This document shows, one piece after another, positions 1 through 9,235 of a stretch of DNA of 64,000 bases. Both the position numbers and the translations under genes were made by a program. The first letter of the stretch is position 1, and every line of letters begins with the position of its first letter. The notes under the pieces were generated by a model. The model saw only the letters and a program-made list of their open reading frames with translations, searched no databases and was not told the DNA's origin. This DNA comes from Gottfriedia acidiceleris (lineage in GTDB: Bacteria > Bacillota > Bacilli > Bacillales > Bacillaceae_G), in the NCBI RefSeq assembly GCF_002128425.1, contig NZ_NESS01000012.1, positions 1 through 64,000 on the forward strand. Reading direction: 5' to 3'.

Positions 1-2
1 AA

Positions 3-172
3 TTATGAGTAAGTAATTTTGAATATCCAGCTATTTTAGTAACTCATGAAGCAGTTATGAGTAAGCACTTTTGAACAACGAGCTATTTTAGTGACTCATG
101 AAGTTGTTATGAGTAAGTAATTTTGATTAACGAGCTATTTTAGTGACTCATGAACCTTTTATGAGTATGAAT
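3..172. repeat. 52-bp tandem direct repeats, each with inverted ends
   Basis: Copies begin at 3, 55 and 107, with a partial fourth at 159, giving an exact 52-bp period. Each unit opens with TTATGAGTAAG and closes with GTGACTCATGAA (or GTAACTCATGAA), so ATGAGT and ACTCAT form the arms of a potential hairpin around a core containing GAGCTATTTTAG. The array touches the window edge and may continue to the left. I see no coding potential and no separate spacers. Confidence 0.85.
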
Positions 173-200
173 ATTGATTTCCAATTTCCTAAATAAATAA

Positions 201-223
201 AACCCGTTCAAATTGAACGGGTT
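201..223 (-). terminator. Rho-independent terminator of the pyruvate-oxidase-like gene
   Basis: AACCCGTTCA and TGAACGGGTT form a 10-bp stem with a 3-nt loop. On the minus strand it is followed by TTTATTTATT. It lies just beyond the stop of the gene that ends at 230. Confidence 0.85.
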
Positions 224-229
224 CATTAA

Positions 230-1966
230 TTATAGATGAAATCGATCTAAAAGATTAGTCTTAGCAAGATCAATTACATCACTGGCATGACCATTTAATA
301 CAGCTTTCAATGTCCATAGTGTAAATCCATGAGCTTGTTCAATACTTACTTTAGGAGGCATTGCTAATTCCTGGCGGTTTACTAAAACATCTATCAATGC
401 CGGTCCATTGTGCTCAAACGCTCGTTGTACAGCGGATTCTAAATCAGCGGGGTCTTCTACTCGAATTCCTTCGATTCCCATCGCTTGAGCTAATGATGCA
501 AAGTTAGGGTTTTCTAAAGTTGTACCAGTTTCTAAGTAACCAGCAGCTTTCATTTCCAATTCTACGAAACTTAGCGCACTATTATTAAATACAATTATTT
601 TTACAGGCAATTTATGCTGATGTATTGTTAATAAATCACCCATTAACATTGACAATCCACCATCTCCGCACATTGCAACAACTTGGCGATCAGGTTTCGA
701 AACTTGAGCACCAATTGCTTGAGGCATGGCATTAGCCATTGTTCCGTGATTAAATGATCCAAGTAATCTTCTCTTTCCATTCATTTGTAAATATCTTGCA
801 GACCATAATGTTGGTGTACCAACATCACAAGTAAATATAGCATCTTCGTTTGCAAGATCACTGACAACCTTAGTTAAATATTGAGGGTGGATCGGTTTTC
901 GACCTGGTTTTCCAACAGCAAATTTATCTAAATCTTCACGTACATTTTTGTATGCCAAGACGTACTTTTCTAAATGACTTGAATCTTTTACATCTGTTAA
1001 GAGAGGTAATAGCTGACTAATGGTCTCTTTTACATCACCACATAGTCCATAAGTAAGTGCAGCTCGTCGACCTAAATGCTCAGCTCGAATATCTACTTGC
1101 AAAATAACTGTATCGTCCGGATAAAATTGTCGATAAGGAAAATCTGTGCCAAGCATTAACAAGACATCGCAATCCATAATCGCGTGATATCCTGATGAGT
1201 ATCCAATTAATCCGGTTAATCCTGCATTGTATGGATTATCGTATTCTAGGAATTCTTTTCCTCTAAGCGCAATAACCATTGGAGATTTTAACTTTTCGCA
1301 AAGAAGCATTAAATGAGAATGAGCACCTTCACAGCCTGCTCCGCAAAGTAATGTCACTTTCTTACCATCATTAAGAAAGCCAGCCAGTTTTTCCAATTCA
1401 GGTTTAGATGGACTGATCAGTGGATTAGTTACATGAATAACTTGTTCTGGAACAGTTTGTTGATCTTCTAAGGCAGCAATGTCTCCAGGTAAAACAAGTA
1501 CAGATACACCTTTTCTTGCGATTGCATGTTGCATTGCAATCGTTGCTAGGCGAGGCATTTGTTCTGCTCTATATACCGTTTCACAAAAGTGACTGCATTC
1601 TTTAAATAATTGTTCGGGCTTAGTTTGTTGAAAATATTCGCTTCCAATTTCGATGCTTGGGATATGTGCAGCAATCGCAAGCACAGGAATACGACTCCGA
1701 TGACAATCGTATAATCCATTAATTAGATGTAGGTTCCCTGGACCACTGCTTCCAGCACAAACTGCGATACTTCCACTTAACAAAGAATCTGAACCCGCAG
1801 CAAAAGCAGCAACCTCCTCATGGCGAACGCCGATCCATTCAATTCTTTTTGAGTTTTTAATTGAATCTAAAACAGCATTTAAAGAATCACCAACAATACC
1901 ATAAATTCTAGTAACTCCTGCCTGAATCAATGAATCAATCAGTAAATCTGCAATTGTTTTCCTCAT
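230..1966 (-). CDS. Thiamine-diphosphate-dependent pyruvate oxidase-like enzyme (YdaP/PoxB family)
   Basis: A 578-residue member of the ThDP-dependent pyruvate oxidase/acetolactate synthase family. The three-domain layout is complete: an N-terminal PYR domain with the cofactor-activating glutamate in RHEEVAAFAAG (about residues 49-59), a central nucleotide-binding domain (about 190-330), and a C-terminal ThDP domain with the GDGG...NN cofactor motif (about 432-465). The length fits YdaP/PoxB oxidases, which convert pyruvate to acetate or acetyl phosphate. No large/small subunit partner is present, which argues against a biosynthetic acetolactate synthase. The start is an ATG preceded by AGGAGATTACA on the minus strand. 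It is a single gene with its own terminator. Family assignment is firm; the exact substrate and electron acceptor are inferred. Confidence 0.85.
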   Translation of the reverse strand: MRKTIADLLIDSLIQAGVTRIYGIVGDSLNAVLDSIKNSKRIEWIGVRHEEVAAFAAGSDSLLSGSIAVCAGSSGPGNLHLINGLYDCHRSRIPVLAIAAHIPSIEIGSEYFQQTKPEQLFKECSHFCETVYRAEQMPRLATIAMQHAIARKGVSVLVLPGDIAALEDQQTVPEQVIHVTNPLISPSKPELEKLAGFLNDGKKVTLLCGAGCEGAHSHLMLLCEKLKSPMVIALRGKEFLEYDNPYNAGLTGLIGYSSGYHAIMDCDVLLMLGTDFPYRQFYPDDTVILQVDIRAEHLGRRAALTYGLCGDVKETISQLLPLLTDVKDSSHLEKYVLAYKNVREDLDKFAVGKPGRKPIHPQYLTKVVSDLANEDAIFTCDVGTPTLWSARYLQMNGKRRLLGSFNHGTMANAMPQAIGAQVSKPDRQVVAMCGDGGLSMLMGDLLTIHQHKLPVKIIVFNNSALSFVELEMKAAGYLETGTTLENPNFASLAQAMGIEGIRVEDPADLESAVQRAFEHNGPALIDVLVNRQELAMPPKVSIEQAHGFTLWTLKAVLNGHASDVIDLAKTNLLDRFHL

Positions 1967-2157
1967 TGTAATCTCCTTCTAGCTCACTATTATTAGGGAA
2001 CTAATTGAATTTATTAAGCCTTAGGCTACAGATAAATTTATGCTTTGCAGAAATTCAAAACGTTATACCAAAAAAAGGCAGGAAAAATAGGAGGTATTAA
2101 GAAATAAATACTTTAAAAAGTCTCTTATCCTCGAATTTTTTGTCGAAGGAATCTATC

Positions 2158-2188
2158 TTGAAACTAACGTTTACGTAAGATTTATAAT
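2158..2188 (+). promoter_or_regulatory. MerR-type promoter with 19-bp spacer and imperfect palindromic operator
   Basis: TTGAAA (2158-2163) and TATAAT (2183-2188) are separated by 19 bp, the over-long spacer typical of promoters twisted into activity by MerR-family proteins. The spacer holds the imperfect dyad TAACGTT/TACGTAA. It sits just upstream of the MerR-family gene, so autoregulation and control of the acyl-CoA dehydrogenase are likely. Confidence 0.7.
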
Positions 2189-2217
2189 GAATCTATAACT
2201 AGAAGGAGGAGGGAATT

Positions 2218-2595
2218 TTGAAGCTTTATTCGATTCGAGAGATGACGTATGAATTTAATACGACACATAGAACCCTTAGATATTACGAGGAAATCGGATT
2301 ATTACACCCTACCTATACTGAAAGTGGTAGAAGAAGGTATTCTCATAAAGATCGTACACGTCTTTATTTAATTCAAAGGGGTAAAAATTTAGGCTTTAAT
2401 TTGCAAGAAATAAAAGAAATGATTGATTTATTTACAATCGATCGAACAGGTGAAAAACAATTACAAAAAACAATTGAATATGGAAATCAAAAGATTGTAG
2501 AGTTGGATAAAAAGATTAACGATCTGATTCAATTAAAAGAAGAAATTATGAGAATGAAGAGTAAGCTTGAGCTGAATTTATTAAAAATCGAATAA
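2218..2595 (+). CDS. MerR-family transcriptional regulator
   Basis: A 125-residue protein. Residues about 3-70 form the winged-helix MerR DNA-binding domain (YSIREMTYEFNTTHRTLRYYEEIGLL), followed by a C-terminal coiled coil (about 80-120) for dimerisation. There is no cysteine cluster of the metal-sensing MerR type, so a small-molecule or acyl-CoA ligand is more likely. The start is TTG, set by AGAAGGAGGAGGG. The gene lies 31 bp upstream of an acyl-CoA dehydrogenase gene, the arrangement seen for LiuR-like MerR regulators of fatty-acid or branched-chain amino-acid breakdown; that functional link is inference. Confidence 0.85.
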   Translation: MKLYSIREMTYEFNTTHRTLRYYEEIGLLHPTYTESGRRRYSHKDRTRLYLIQRGKNLGFNLQEIKEMIDLFTIDRTGEKQLQKTIEYGNQKIVELDKKINDLIQLKEEIMRMKSKLELNLLKIE

Positions 2596-2626
2596 AATAC
2601 TTTCGAAAAAGGGTGAGGAAGGCCTT

Positions 2627-4291
2627 ATGAATTTTTATAAAGAAGATCTTAATCTACAGATGATTTTAAGAAAATATTTTAATGAAGATTTTTTCGCATG
2701 GGCTAATAAAGAATTAGAGGAATTTGGAGAGCTTTGTGCGAATGAAATTGATCAACGTGCAATTTACACTGACCGTGAAGGACAACCTCGTTTAATTAAA
2801 TATGATGCTTATGGTAATGATATTTCACATGTTTGGGTAAATGATGGTTATAAGCAAACTGTAAAGGACACTTATAATAGAGGGGTTGTTAGCTATATCC
2901 ATAGGCCAATACCAGAACTTGGTATTAAGGGAAATTATATTTATTCTTATGCACAAGGTTATTTATTATCACAAACTGAAGCTGGTTTTTATTGTCCGGT
3001 AACATTATCAATGGCTGCTACGTTTTTAGTTGAAAGATATGCAGATGAAGCACTGAAAGAAAAATATTTACCTCATTTATTATCGACCGGTGAAACAGAA
3101 TTATATGAGGGGGCAACTTTTTTAACTGAAAGACAAGGTGGTTCAGATGTTGGAGCCAATGTCGTTAAAGCAGTTAAAGAAGGAGATTACTATCGTATTT
3201 ATGGAGAAAAGTATTTTGCTAGTAATGCAGGTCAGTGTGGTATTACAACGATATTAGCAAGAATTGAGGGAGCTCCTTCTGGGAGTAAAGGGTTAAGTTT
3301 ATTTTTAGTTCCTTGGAAGAATGATGATGATACAAATAACGGATTCACGATTCGCCGCTTAAAAGATAAGCTAGGTGTAAGAGCGGTGCCATCAGGAGAA
3401 GTTGAGTTTAATGGAGCGAAAGCATTTCTAATCGGAGATCCTTCTAGAGGAATTAACTATATGATGGAAGCATTGAATTTATCTAGAATATGTAATGCTG
3501 TAGCGTCTGTTGGAATTATGAGAAGAGCCTATGTGGAAGCGAAGAAATATGCTGAAAATAGACCGGCATTTGGACAAATATTAACGAGATTCCCAATGAT
3601 CCAAGAGACATTAACAAAACTTGCATCCATTCAAGAAGTACAAACAAGTGCAGTATTTAATTTAGTTGCTTTATATGATCGAGTAATTGGGAAAGAAAAT
3701 GGAACAATTGAAGAGCAAACATTAGTACGACTTTTAATTGCTATTTTAAAAATGCGTACAGCAGAGGAAGCGATTCATTTCTCCCATGAGGCTATTGAAA
3801 TGCACGGAGGAAATGGTTATATTGAAGATTTTGTTACCCCTCGACTTTTAAGAGATGCTCAAGTACTTACAGTTTGGGAAGGAACAGCTAATATTTTAGG
3901 TTTAGAGATTTTGAGATTGTTTAAAAAAATGAATGGTTACAAAGTCTTTAAATTATTCATTGAAGAAAAATTATTAGATATACCTCAAACACTAGTAAAT
4001 GAAGGTGAAATCATAAAGAAAAAACTGGATGAATTAAATGAAACCATTCATTATATGCTTACTTTAGATGCTAATACTCAAACATATTATGTTAAGAAAA
4101 TAGCAAACAAAATGGCAGATATAGTTGAAGCAGCTACTGCACTTGAAGATGCGAAAGATCATAATCGAAAAGAGTATATTGCAAAAGTAATAATCCATGA
4201 ACGATATTTTAAAGATGAAATTAATAAAGAACAAATTCATTTAAAGTATTTTGATGAAATTGTTGGCTATAAAGTTTCGATTAATAAATGA
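2627..4291 (+). CDS. Acyl-CoA dehydrogenase, AidB-like subfamily
   Basis: A 554-residue FAD-dependent acyl-CoA dehydrogenase, longer than the usual ~380-residue enzymes. The central motif TERQGGSDVGAN (about residues 167-178) and the C-terminal EMHGGNGYIEDF...WEGTANI segment (about 388-425) are those of the AidB-like group, which carries an extra N-terminal region and a C-terminal helical extension. The ATG start follows GGGTGAGGAAGG. It is probably co-transcribed with the upstream merR gene. The substrate is unknown. Some relatives are annotated as DNA-alkylation-response proteins, but nothing here links it to DNA repair. Confidence 0.85.
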   Translation: MNFYKEDLNLQMILRKYFNEDFFAWANKELEEFGELCANEIDQRAIYTDREGQPRLIKYDAYGNDISHVWVNDGYKQTVKDTYNRGVVSYIHRPIPELGIKGNYIYSYAQGYLLSQTEAGFYCPVTLSMAATFLVERYADEALKEKYLPHLLSTGETELYEGATFLTERQGGSDVGANVVKAVKEGDYYRIYGEKYFASNAGQCGITTILARIEGAPSGSKGLSLFLVPWKNDDDTNNGFTIRRLKDKLGVRAVPSGEVEFNGAKAFLIGDPSRGINYMMEALNLSRICNAVASVGIMRRAYVEAKKYAENRPAFGQILTRFPMIQETLTKLASIQEVQTSAVFNLVALYDRVIGKENGTIEEQTLVRLLIAILKMRTAEEAIHFSHEAIEMHGGNGYIEDFVTPRLLRDAQVLTVWEGTANILGLEILRLFKKMNGYKVFKLFIEEKLLDIPQTLVNEGEIIKKKLDELNETIHYMLTLDANTQTYYVKKIANKMADIVEAATALEDAKDHNRKEYIAKVIIHERYFKDEINKEQIHLKYFDEIVGYKVSINK

Positions 4292-4323
4292 TGATAAAGA
4301 CACAATTTAGAATAAAAACATTT

Positions 4324-4375
4324 GTAGTAGAGTAAGGATCGTAAGGATGGTTTTTTCCTACTATCTTTTTTATCT
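4324..4375 (+). terminator. Possible terminator after the acyl-CoA dehydrogenase gene
   Basis: TAGTAG and AAGGA can pair with TTCCTACTA ahead of a T-rich run (CTTTTTTATCT). The stem is interrupted, so this is a weak call. Confidence 0.4.
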
Positions 4376-4474
4376 ATTAATCTGCTACAAAAAACGTTAT
4401 TATAATATTAACAAAATTTACCAATCTTATGATATTATTAATTGCTAATGTAAAAAAGCGGGAGTGTTTAATTC

Positions 4475-4963
4475 ATGCAGTTTTTAATATTTACTTGTAG
4501 TTTAGTGTTTATTTATTTTAATTATTCTGTTGCAAAAGATTTATCAAATTCAAAGACAGTTAAATTAAATAACCGTTTTATTAGACTGATTAATATTGTG
4601 AAATTTGCTCCAATTATTGCCTTTATCATTTTATTAGTTTTAGTTTTAGTTTATTTCCATACTAAATCAGGGATAAGGCTATCACATGCTTGGTTTATTT
4701 CACAGTTTTGGGCTTATGCTACATTTTTTTATTTTTTCTATAAAATCTTTAAGAAGAGACTTAGTCTTACTTTTTCCGTACTATCAATTATTATTGCCAT
4801 TTATAATACTTCACTATTTCATTATGAACATTTATTTGTAGGTCGCAGTATTATTGTTTCTGACTTTTTTGGAATACTGATGTTTCTTTCAATGTGGTTT
4901 ACAATTTCTAGAATTACTATGAAGTTACAGCACATAGAGAACAGAGGTTATTTAAGTTCTTAA
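4475..4963 (+). CDS. Small integral membrane protein of unknown function
   Basis: A 162-residue hydrophobic protein with about five predicted membrane segments: residues 1-18, 43-65, 72-92, 96-115 and 126-148. Charged residues occur mainly in the short loops (KDLSNSKTVKLNNRF, KIFKKR). The ATG start follows GCGGGAGTG. I recognise no family motif, and the neighbours give no functional hint. It is a monocistronic gene followed by a terminator. Confidence 0.65.
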   Translation: MQFLIFTCSLVFIYFNYSVAKDLSNSKTVKLNNRFIRLINIVKFAPIIAFIILLVLVLVYFHTKSGIRLSHAWFISQFWAYATFFYFFYKIFKKRLSLTFSVLSIIIAIYNTSLFHYEHLFVGRSIIVSDFFGILMFLSMWFTISRITMKLQHIENRGYLSS

Positions 4964-4990
4964 CGAATTTAATATTACACATTTTTGATT

Positions 4991-5020
4991 AGGGAACCTA
5001 ATAAGGTTGCCCTTTTTTAT
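4991..5020 (+). terminator. Rho-independent terminator
   Basis: AGGGAACC pairs with GGTTGCCCT (one bulged G), followed by TTTTTTAT. Confidence 0.65.
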
Positions 5021-5129
5021 ATTCATTTCTTAATCAATTAACATAGTGCGATAGCAGATTAGTTGAACCAAGGAAATCCTAATTAAATGTTGAATTTATA
5101 AATTTTAAAAAAGTATAGGTGGATAAAGT

Positions 5130-5476
5130 ATGAGTGATAAATTCAAAGAAATAGTAAACTGGGTAGAGGATATAAATGTTCGAAATCGAAGTTCTGCTTC
5201 AGCTCTAATAATCATTAAAGATAATAATATCGTACTAGAAAATTATAATGGTTTTCATAGTAATTCTGATAATGCTATACCAGTTACACAAACATCTAAG
5301 TTCAATATTGCATCTGCAAGAAAAAGTTATTTTAAACAAAAGAAGATGAGAGTTTAGTTAAAGTAATCGATGATCCTGACAAAGAAGCAGCATTTAAACT
5401 AGGATTATCAAATGATGGTTCCGAGTCTAACCTTCATGTAACATTCATCATTACCTATAAATATGGAAACTGGTAA
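5130..5476 (+). pseudogene. Truncated beta-lactamase-family serine hydrolase fused to an unrelated tail
   Basis: The first reading frame (5130-5357) encodes 75 residues that look like the start of a serine hydrolase of the beta-lactamase family. The acyl-enzyme motif SxxK appears in NIASARKSY near residues 61-69. It then breaks off about 6 residues later, where these enzymes should continue for some 200 residues. A second frame, open from 5336 to the stop at 5474-5476, encodes a 46-residue tail (KEDESLVKVIDDPDKEAAF and onward) with no start of its own. Deletion with loss of frame is the simplest reading. The domain call is family knowledge; the origin of the tail is unknown. Confidence 0.7.
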
Positions 5477-5661
5477 GGGAATTTTCAACTTGAAATAAAC
5501 AATAAACTATTTTGATTGGTGATAAAGGGAAATACATGTAAAAAACCTAAAAAATAATGCTGTATGATTAAGTTTTAAAATCCAGTAGAATAAAATTAAG
5601 CTTATTTTAAGGTTTATGTGATAGCTTTTTACTGATAATTTTTCTTTCTTTTTTTTTTAGG

Positions 5662-5689
5662 CGACTTCTTTTTTTGAAGTCGTTTTTTT
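5662..5689 (+). terminator. Rho-independent terminator
   Basis: CGACTTC (5662-5668) and GAAGTCG (5676-5682) flank a T7 loop and are followed by seven T. It closes the region after the broken hydrolase. The stretch 5477-5846 holds only this and the next hairpin; no gene is visible. Confidence 0.8.
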
Positions 5690-5776
5690 ATTTTTTTGTA
5701 GTGGAAATTAACATCACTCTACCCTTTTACGAAAATTTGGTAATTTAATAGTCAAGGTTGTTTTTCAAACAGCGTG

Positions 5777-5822
5777 AAAAGCCTTTATCATCAATTACGT
5801 AGTAATTATGATAAAGGCTTTT
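5777..5822 (-). terminator. Perfect 15-bp hairpin, probable terminator of the Met-rich membrane protein gene
   Basis: AAAAGCCTTTATCAT (5777-5791) is exactly complementary to ATGATAAAGGCTTTT (5808-5822). The arms end in A/T runs on both sides, so it could stop transcription in either direction. Confidence 0.7.
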
Positions 5823-5846
5823 AATTTTGAAGTTTAGTTATTGGTT

Positions 5847-6398
5847 CTACTTTTTCAACACATTAATTTTATAGCTCTGAGAAACAGTAGTAGTTTCAAA
5901 ATGAGTAAAAGAATAAAACACAGTTAAGATTAGCAACAGGCTAGAAATAATAATTACTGGAAAGAATGATGATAGTAGTTTTGGAAAGCGCTCACTTAAA
6001 AACATAGTAGAGCAAAATATAACTGAACAAGTTAATAACAATAAACAAATTAATAATAAAGCTTGTGCTTCTGATATTGAAATCATGACGACAATCATAC
6101 TCCCCATCATACCGGCCATCATTCCGGTAAAGATCCCCTCGAGTAGTGCAAGGAAATGTAATCTAAAGCCGATACATAATCCAAGGAGCGCAGAGGCACC
6201 CATTGAAATAAGTAAGGAATGGAAAAACTGTTGTTGATTGGAAAGTGTAATTAGCACACCTATTGTTAAACCAGCTGTCATACTGATCATCATCATATAC
6301 ATCATTTGATGCATCTGATCATTTTTTGTTGGTTTGAGGTGGATCGAAATGAGCGTTATAAAAAGCATTATGCTAATACATACCCAACTGATGAACAT
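5847..6398 (-). CDS. Methionine-rich membrane protein next to the copper operon
   Basis: A 183-residue integral membrane protein with about six hydrophobic segments. Two methionine-dense stretches stand out: MHQMMYMMMISM (about residues 29-40) and GMMAGMMGSM (about 91-100). Methionine clusters in membranes often bind Cu(I). The gene is divergent from csoR-copA-copZ with 116 bp between starts, and its ribosome binding site AGGGGGTAT overlaps an ATACCCCCTA block also present in the csoR promoter. A role in copper handling is therefore inferred, not shown. The ATG start at 6398 is 8 nt from the ribosome binding site. I recognise no named family. Confidence 0.65.
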   Translation of the reverse strand: MFISWVCISIMLFITLISIHLKPTKNDQMHQMMYMMMISMTAGLTIGVLITLSNQQQFFHSLLISMGASALLGLCIGFRLHFLALLEGIFTGMMAGMMGSMIVVMISISEAQALLLICLLLLTCSVIFCSTMFLSERFPKLLSSFFPVIIISSLLLILTVFYSFTHFETTTVSQSYKINVLKK

Positions 6399-6466
6399 AT
6401 TTGATACCCCCTAACTATCCGCTTTTTACCATCATATGGACAACTTAAAATAAATAGAATAAAAAA

Positions 6467-6497
6467 TTGACACCTATACCCCCTATGAGTATATAAT
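6467..6497 (+). promoter_or_regulatory. csoR-copA-copZ promoter with CsoR-like operator
   Basis: TTGACA (6467-6472) and TATAAT (6492-6497) are 19 bp apart. Between them lies TATACCCCCTATGAGTATA (6475-6493), an imperfect palindrome with the C-run expected for CsoR operators (family consensus resembles TACCC...GGGTA). A second ATACCCCCTA block at 6404-6413 faces the divergent gene. Confidence 0.7.
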
Positions 6498-6514
6498 GAT
6501 GGTGAGGTGATAAA

Positions 6515-6814
6515 ATGGAAAATTGCCATGATGATCAAATGGTTCCAAGAAGTGAAGACGAAATTAACGATTTGATGAAACGTCTTCGTAGAATAGAAGG
6601 GCAAGTAAGAGGTATTCAAAAAATGGTCGAAGAGGACCGATATTGTATAGATATTTTGACGCAAATTATGGCAGTTGAAGCTGCTATGAAAAAGGTAAGT
6701 TTCTCATTAATTGAAAGACATGCGAATCATTGTATGGTTAAAGCAGTTAAAGAAAACAATGGCGAAGCATCGGTTACCGAATTAATGGAGGTTATTAAGC
6801 GTTACGTAAAGTAA
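6515..6814 (+). CDS. csoR: Copper-sensing transcriptional repressor CsoR
   Basis: A 99-residue all-helical DUF156/CsoR-family repressor. The Cu(I) ligands of the family are visible as Cys44 (DRYCIDIL), His69 and Cys73 (RHANHC). The N-terminal helix MKRLRRIEGQVRGI is the classic family signature. Copper binding releases CsoR from its operator and switches on copA-copZ, which follow directly. The ATG start is preceded by GGTGAGGTGA. Identification is firm because ligands, length and operon context all agree. Confidence 0.95.
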   Translation: MENCHDDQMVPRSEDEINDLMKRLRRIEGQVRGIQKMVEEDRYCIDILTQIMAVEAAMKKVSFSLIERHANHCMVKAVKENNGEASVTELMEVIKRYVK

Positions 6815-6829
6815 AGGGGGTTGATTAGA

Positions 6830-9223
6830 ATGAATGATGCAAAGCAGTTAACCCTTGGTATAGAGGGTATGACCTGCGCCGCATGTGCAACCCGAATCGA
6901 AAAAAGCTTAAATCGAATGGATGGCTTGAAAGCGAATGTGAACCTTGCATTAGAAAAAGCTACTATTATCTATGATAAAGAACAATATCAAACTTCTGAT
7001 TTAATAGAAAAAATCCATACGATCGGATATGAGGTTGCAGTTGAAAAAATTACGTTAAATATTGAAGGAATGACTTGTGCTGCTTGTTCAGCTCGAATCG
7101 AAAAAGTAATAGGGAAAATGGATGGAGTTGTTCAAATTAATGTTAATCTAGCTATGAATATAGCAACGATATCTTATTTACCTGAAGTACGCTCGGTCCA
7201 ATCCATAATAGATAAAATTAGTCACATCGGTTATGTTGCAACTATAAAGGACGAAAATGTAGTTAAAGAAAAAGATACAACAAGAAACAAACGGATTCAA
7301 TTAATCGTTTCAATCTTACTATCACTTCCACTATTGTATTCGATGGTATCTCATCTGCCATTTAGTACAAATATATGGATGCCACATTTAGTAATGAATC
7401 CATGGTTTCAACTTTTGTTTGCAACTCCAGTTCAGTTTATTATAGGTTGGCATTTTTATGTTGGAGCATATAAAGCAATTCGAAATTATAGTGCAAATAT
7501 GGATGTGCTCGTCGTACTCGGAACTTCGGCAGCTTATTTTTATAGCTTAGTTGAGTCGATTAAGACAATAAATAATAGCTCGTATATGCCACATCTATAT
7601 TTTGAGACAAGTGCAGTATTAATAACATTAGTTTTACTTGGAAAATATTTTGAGCATATAGCTAAAGGAAAAACGACTGAAGCAATTTCTAAACTAATGG
7701 AATTACAAGCAAAGGAAGCAACAGTTTTAGATAATGGAAAAGAAATCTTTGTACCATTGGAAGCTGTAAAGGTTGGAGATCTACTACTTGTAAAACCAGG
7801 TGAGAAAATTCCTGTCGATGGTGTCATTGTTTCGGGAGTATCTACAGTTGATGAATCAATGATTACTGGTGAGTCTTTGCCAGTTGATAAAAAGGCTGAT
7901 GATAAAGTTGTTGGAGCAACAGTTAATGGAAATGGTATTTTAACAATACGAGCTGAGAAGGTTGGTAAGGATACCGCATTAGCAAATATTGTGAGGATAG
8001 TTGAAGAGGCACAAGGTTCAAAAGCTCCAATTCAAAGATTAGCAGATCGAATTTCAAATATATTTGTTCCAATTGTAATTGGCATAGCCATATTAACATT
8101 TATCATTTGGTTTTTTGTAGTTGATCCACAAAATTTGCCTAAGTCAATTGAAGTAGCAATAGCTGTTTTAGTCATTGCGTGTCCTTGTGCTTTAGGACTT
8201 GCTACGCCAACTTCAATTATGGTTGGAAGTGGAAAAGGTGCGGAAAATGGGATTTTATACAAAGGCGGAGAATTTTTAGAAACTACACAAAAAATTAATA
8301 CAATCATTCTTGATAAAACAGGTACTGTTACAAAAGGAAAGCCTGAAGTAACAGACATCATTAATTTAAATCATCGGGAGGATTTATTGAAGCTCGTTGC
8401 GAGTGTAGAGAAAATGTCAGAGCATCCTTTAGCACAAGCAATTGTTCAATACGCTGTTAAACAGGAATTGCCACTAACTGATCTTACAGAGTTTATTGCA
8501 ATTCCTGGACATGGCGTAGAAGCCTTGATTGAAAATAAAAAGGTATATATCGGTACTAGAAAGTTAATGAATGAAAAGAATATCGATTTTTCTTCAGTAA
8601 ATGAACAATTAATCGTATTTGAATCTGCTGGAAAGACAGGAATGTTAGTAGCAATAGACGGGAAGCTGGAAGGAGTTATTGCTGTAGCCGATACAATTAA
8701 AGAATCATCAAGAAATGCGATAATAGCATTAAAGGATTTAAAAATAGAAGTTTTTATGGTAACCGGTGATAATAAACAAACAGCACAGGCGATTGCAAAT
8801 CAAGTTGGGATTGAAAATGTATTTGCTGAAGTTTTACCAGAGAAAAAAGCAGATATAGTAGCTGAACTGCAAAAACAAGGGAAAATTGTTGCGATGGTTG
8901 GAGATGGGATTAATGATGCCCCAGCTCTTGCAAAAGCAGATATTGGTATTGCGATTGGTACTGGTGCAGATGTAGCGATTGAAACAGCGGATGTTACGCT
9001 AGTAGGTGGCGACTTATCACATATTCCAAAAGCTATTAGCTTAAGTAAGAAAACAATGAATAATATTCGCCAAAATTTATTTTGGGCGTTATTTTATAAC
9101 AGTTTAGGTATACCGATTGCAGCTTTAGGGTTATTGCAGCCTTGGATTGCAGGTGCTGCAATGGCATTTAGCTCTGTATCGGTAGTCTTAAATGCATTAC
9201 GATTAAAGCGCATAAAAATTTAG
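6830..9223 (+). CDS. copA: Copper-exporting P1B-type ATPase CopA
   Basis: A membrane ATPase that expels Cu(I). Two N-terminal heavy-metal-associated domains each carry GMTCAAC (near residues 13-19 and 82-88). The intramembrane metal site is CPCALG, the phosphorylation loop is DKTGT, the nucleotide domain has SEHPLA, and the hinge is GDGIND. Eight membrane segments are expected. I place the start at the ATG at 6830, 9 nt downstream of AAAGGGGG, instead of the in-frame TTG at 6821, which touches the ribosome binding site; this gives 797 residues. It lies between csoR and copZ in one operon. Confidence 0.95.
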   Translation: MNDAKQLTLGIEGMTCAACATRIEKSLNRMDGLKANVNLALEKATIIYDKEQYQTSDLIEKIHTIGYEVAVEKITLNIEGMTCAACSARIEKVIGKMDGVVQINVNLAMNIATISYLPEVRSVQSIIDKISHIGYVATIKDENVVKEKDTTRNKRIQLIVSILLSLPLLYSMVSHLPFSTNIWMPHLVMNPWFQLLFATPVQFIIGWHFYVGAYKAIRNYSANMDVLVVLGTSAAYFYSLVESIKTINNSSYMPHLYFETSAVLITLVLLGKYFEHIAKGKTTEAISKLMELQAKEATVLDNGKEIFVPLEAVKVGDLLLVKPGEKIPVDGVIVSGVSTVDESMITGESLPVDKKADDKVVGATVNGNGILTIRAEKVGKDTALANIVRIVEEAQGSKAPIQRLADRISNIFVPIVIGIAILTFIIWFFVVDPQNLPKSIEVAIAVLVIACPCALGLATPTSIMVGSGKGAENGILYKGGEFLETTQKINTIILDKTGTVTKGKPEVTDIINLNHREDLLKLVASVEKMSEHPLAQAIVQYAVKQELPLTDLTEFIAIPGHGVEALIENKKVYIGTRKLMNEKNIDFSSVNEQLIVFESAGKTGMLVAIDGKLEGVIAVADTIKESSRNAIIALKDLKIEVFMVTGDNKQTAQAIANQVGIENVFAEVLPEKKADIVAELQKQGKIVAMVGDGINDAPALAKADIGIAIGTGADVAIETADVTLVGGDLSHIPKAISLSKKTMNNIRQNLFWALFYNSLGIPIAALGLLQPWIAGAAMAFSSVSVVLNALRLKRIKI

Positions 9224-9235
9224 GAGGATTTAGTA

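Noticed and set aside
3-172. Possible CRISPR array
   Set aside because: The whole 52-bp unit repeats, including the part that would be the spacer, and no cas gene is near.
6368-6664. Minus-strand 98-codon open frame over csoR
   Set aside because: It is antisense to csoR, lacks a ribosome binding site and shows no family signature.
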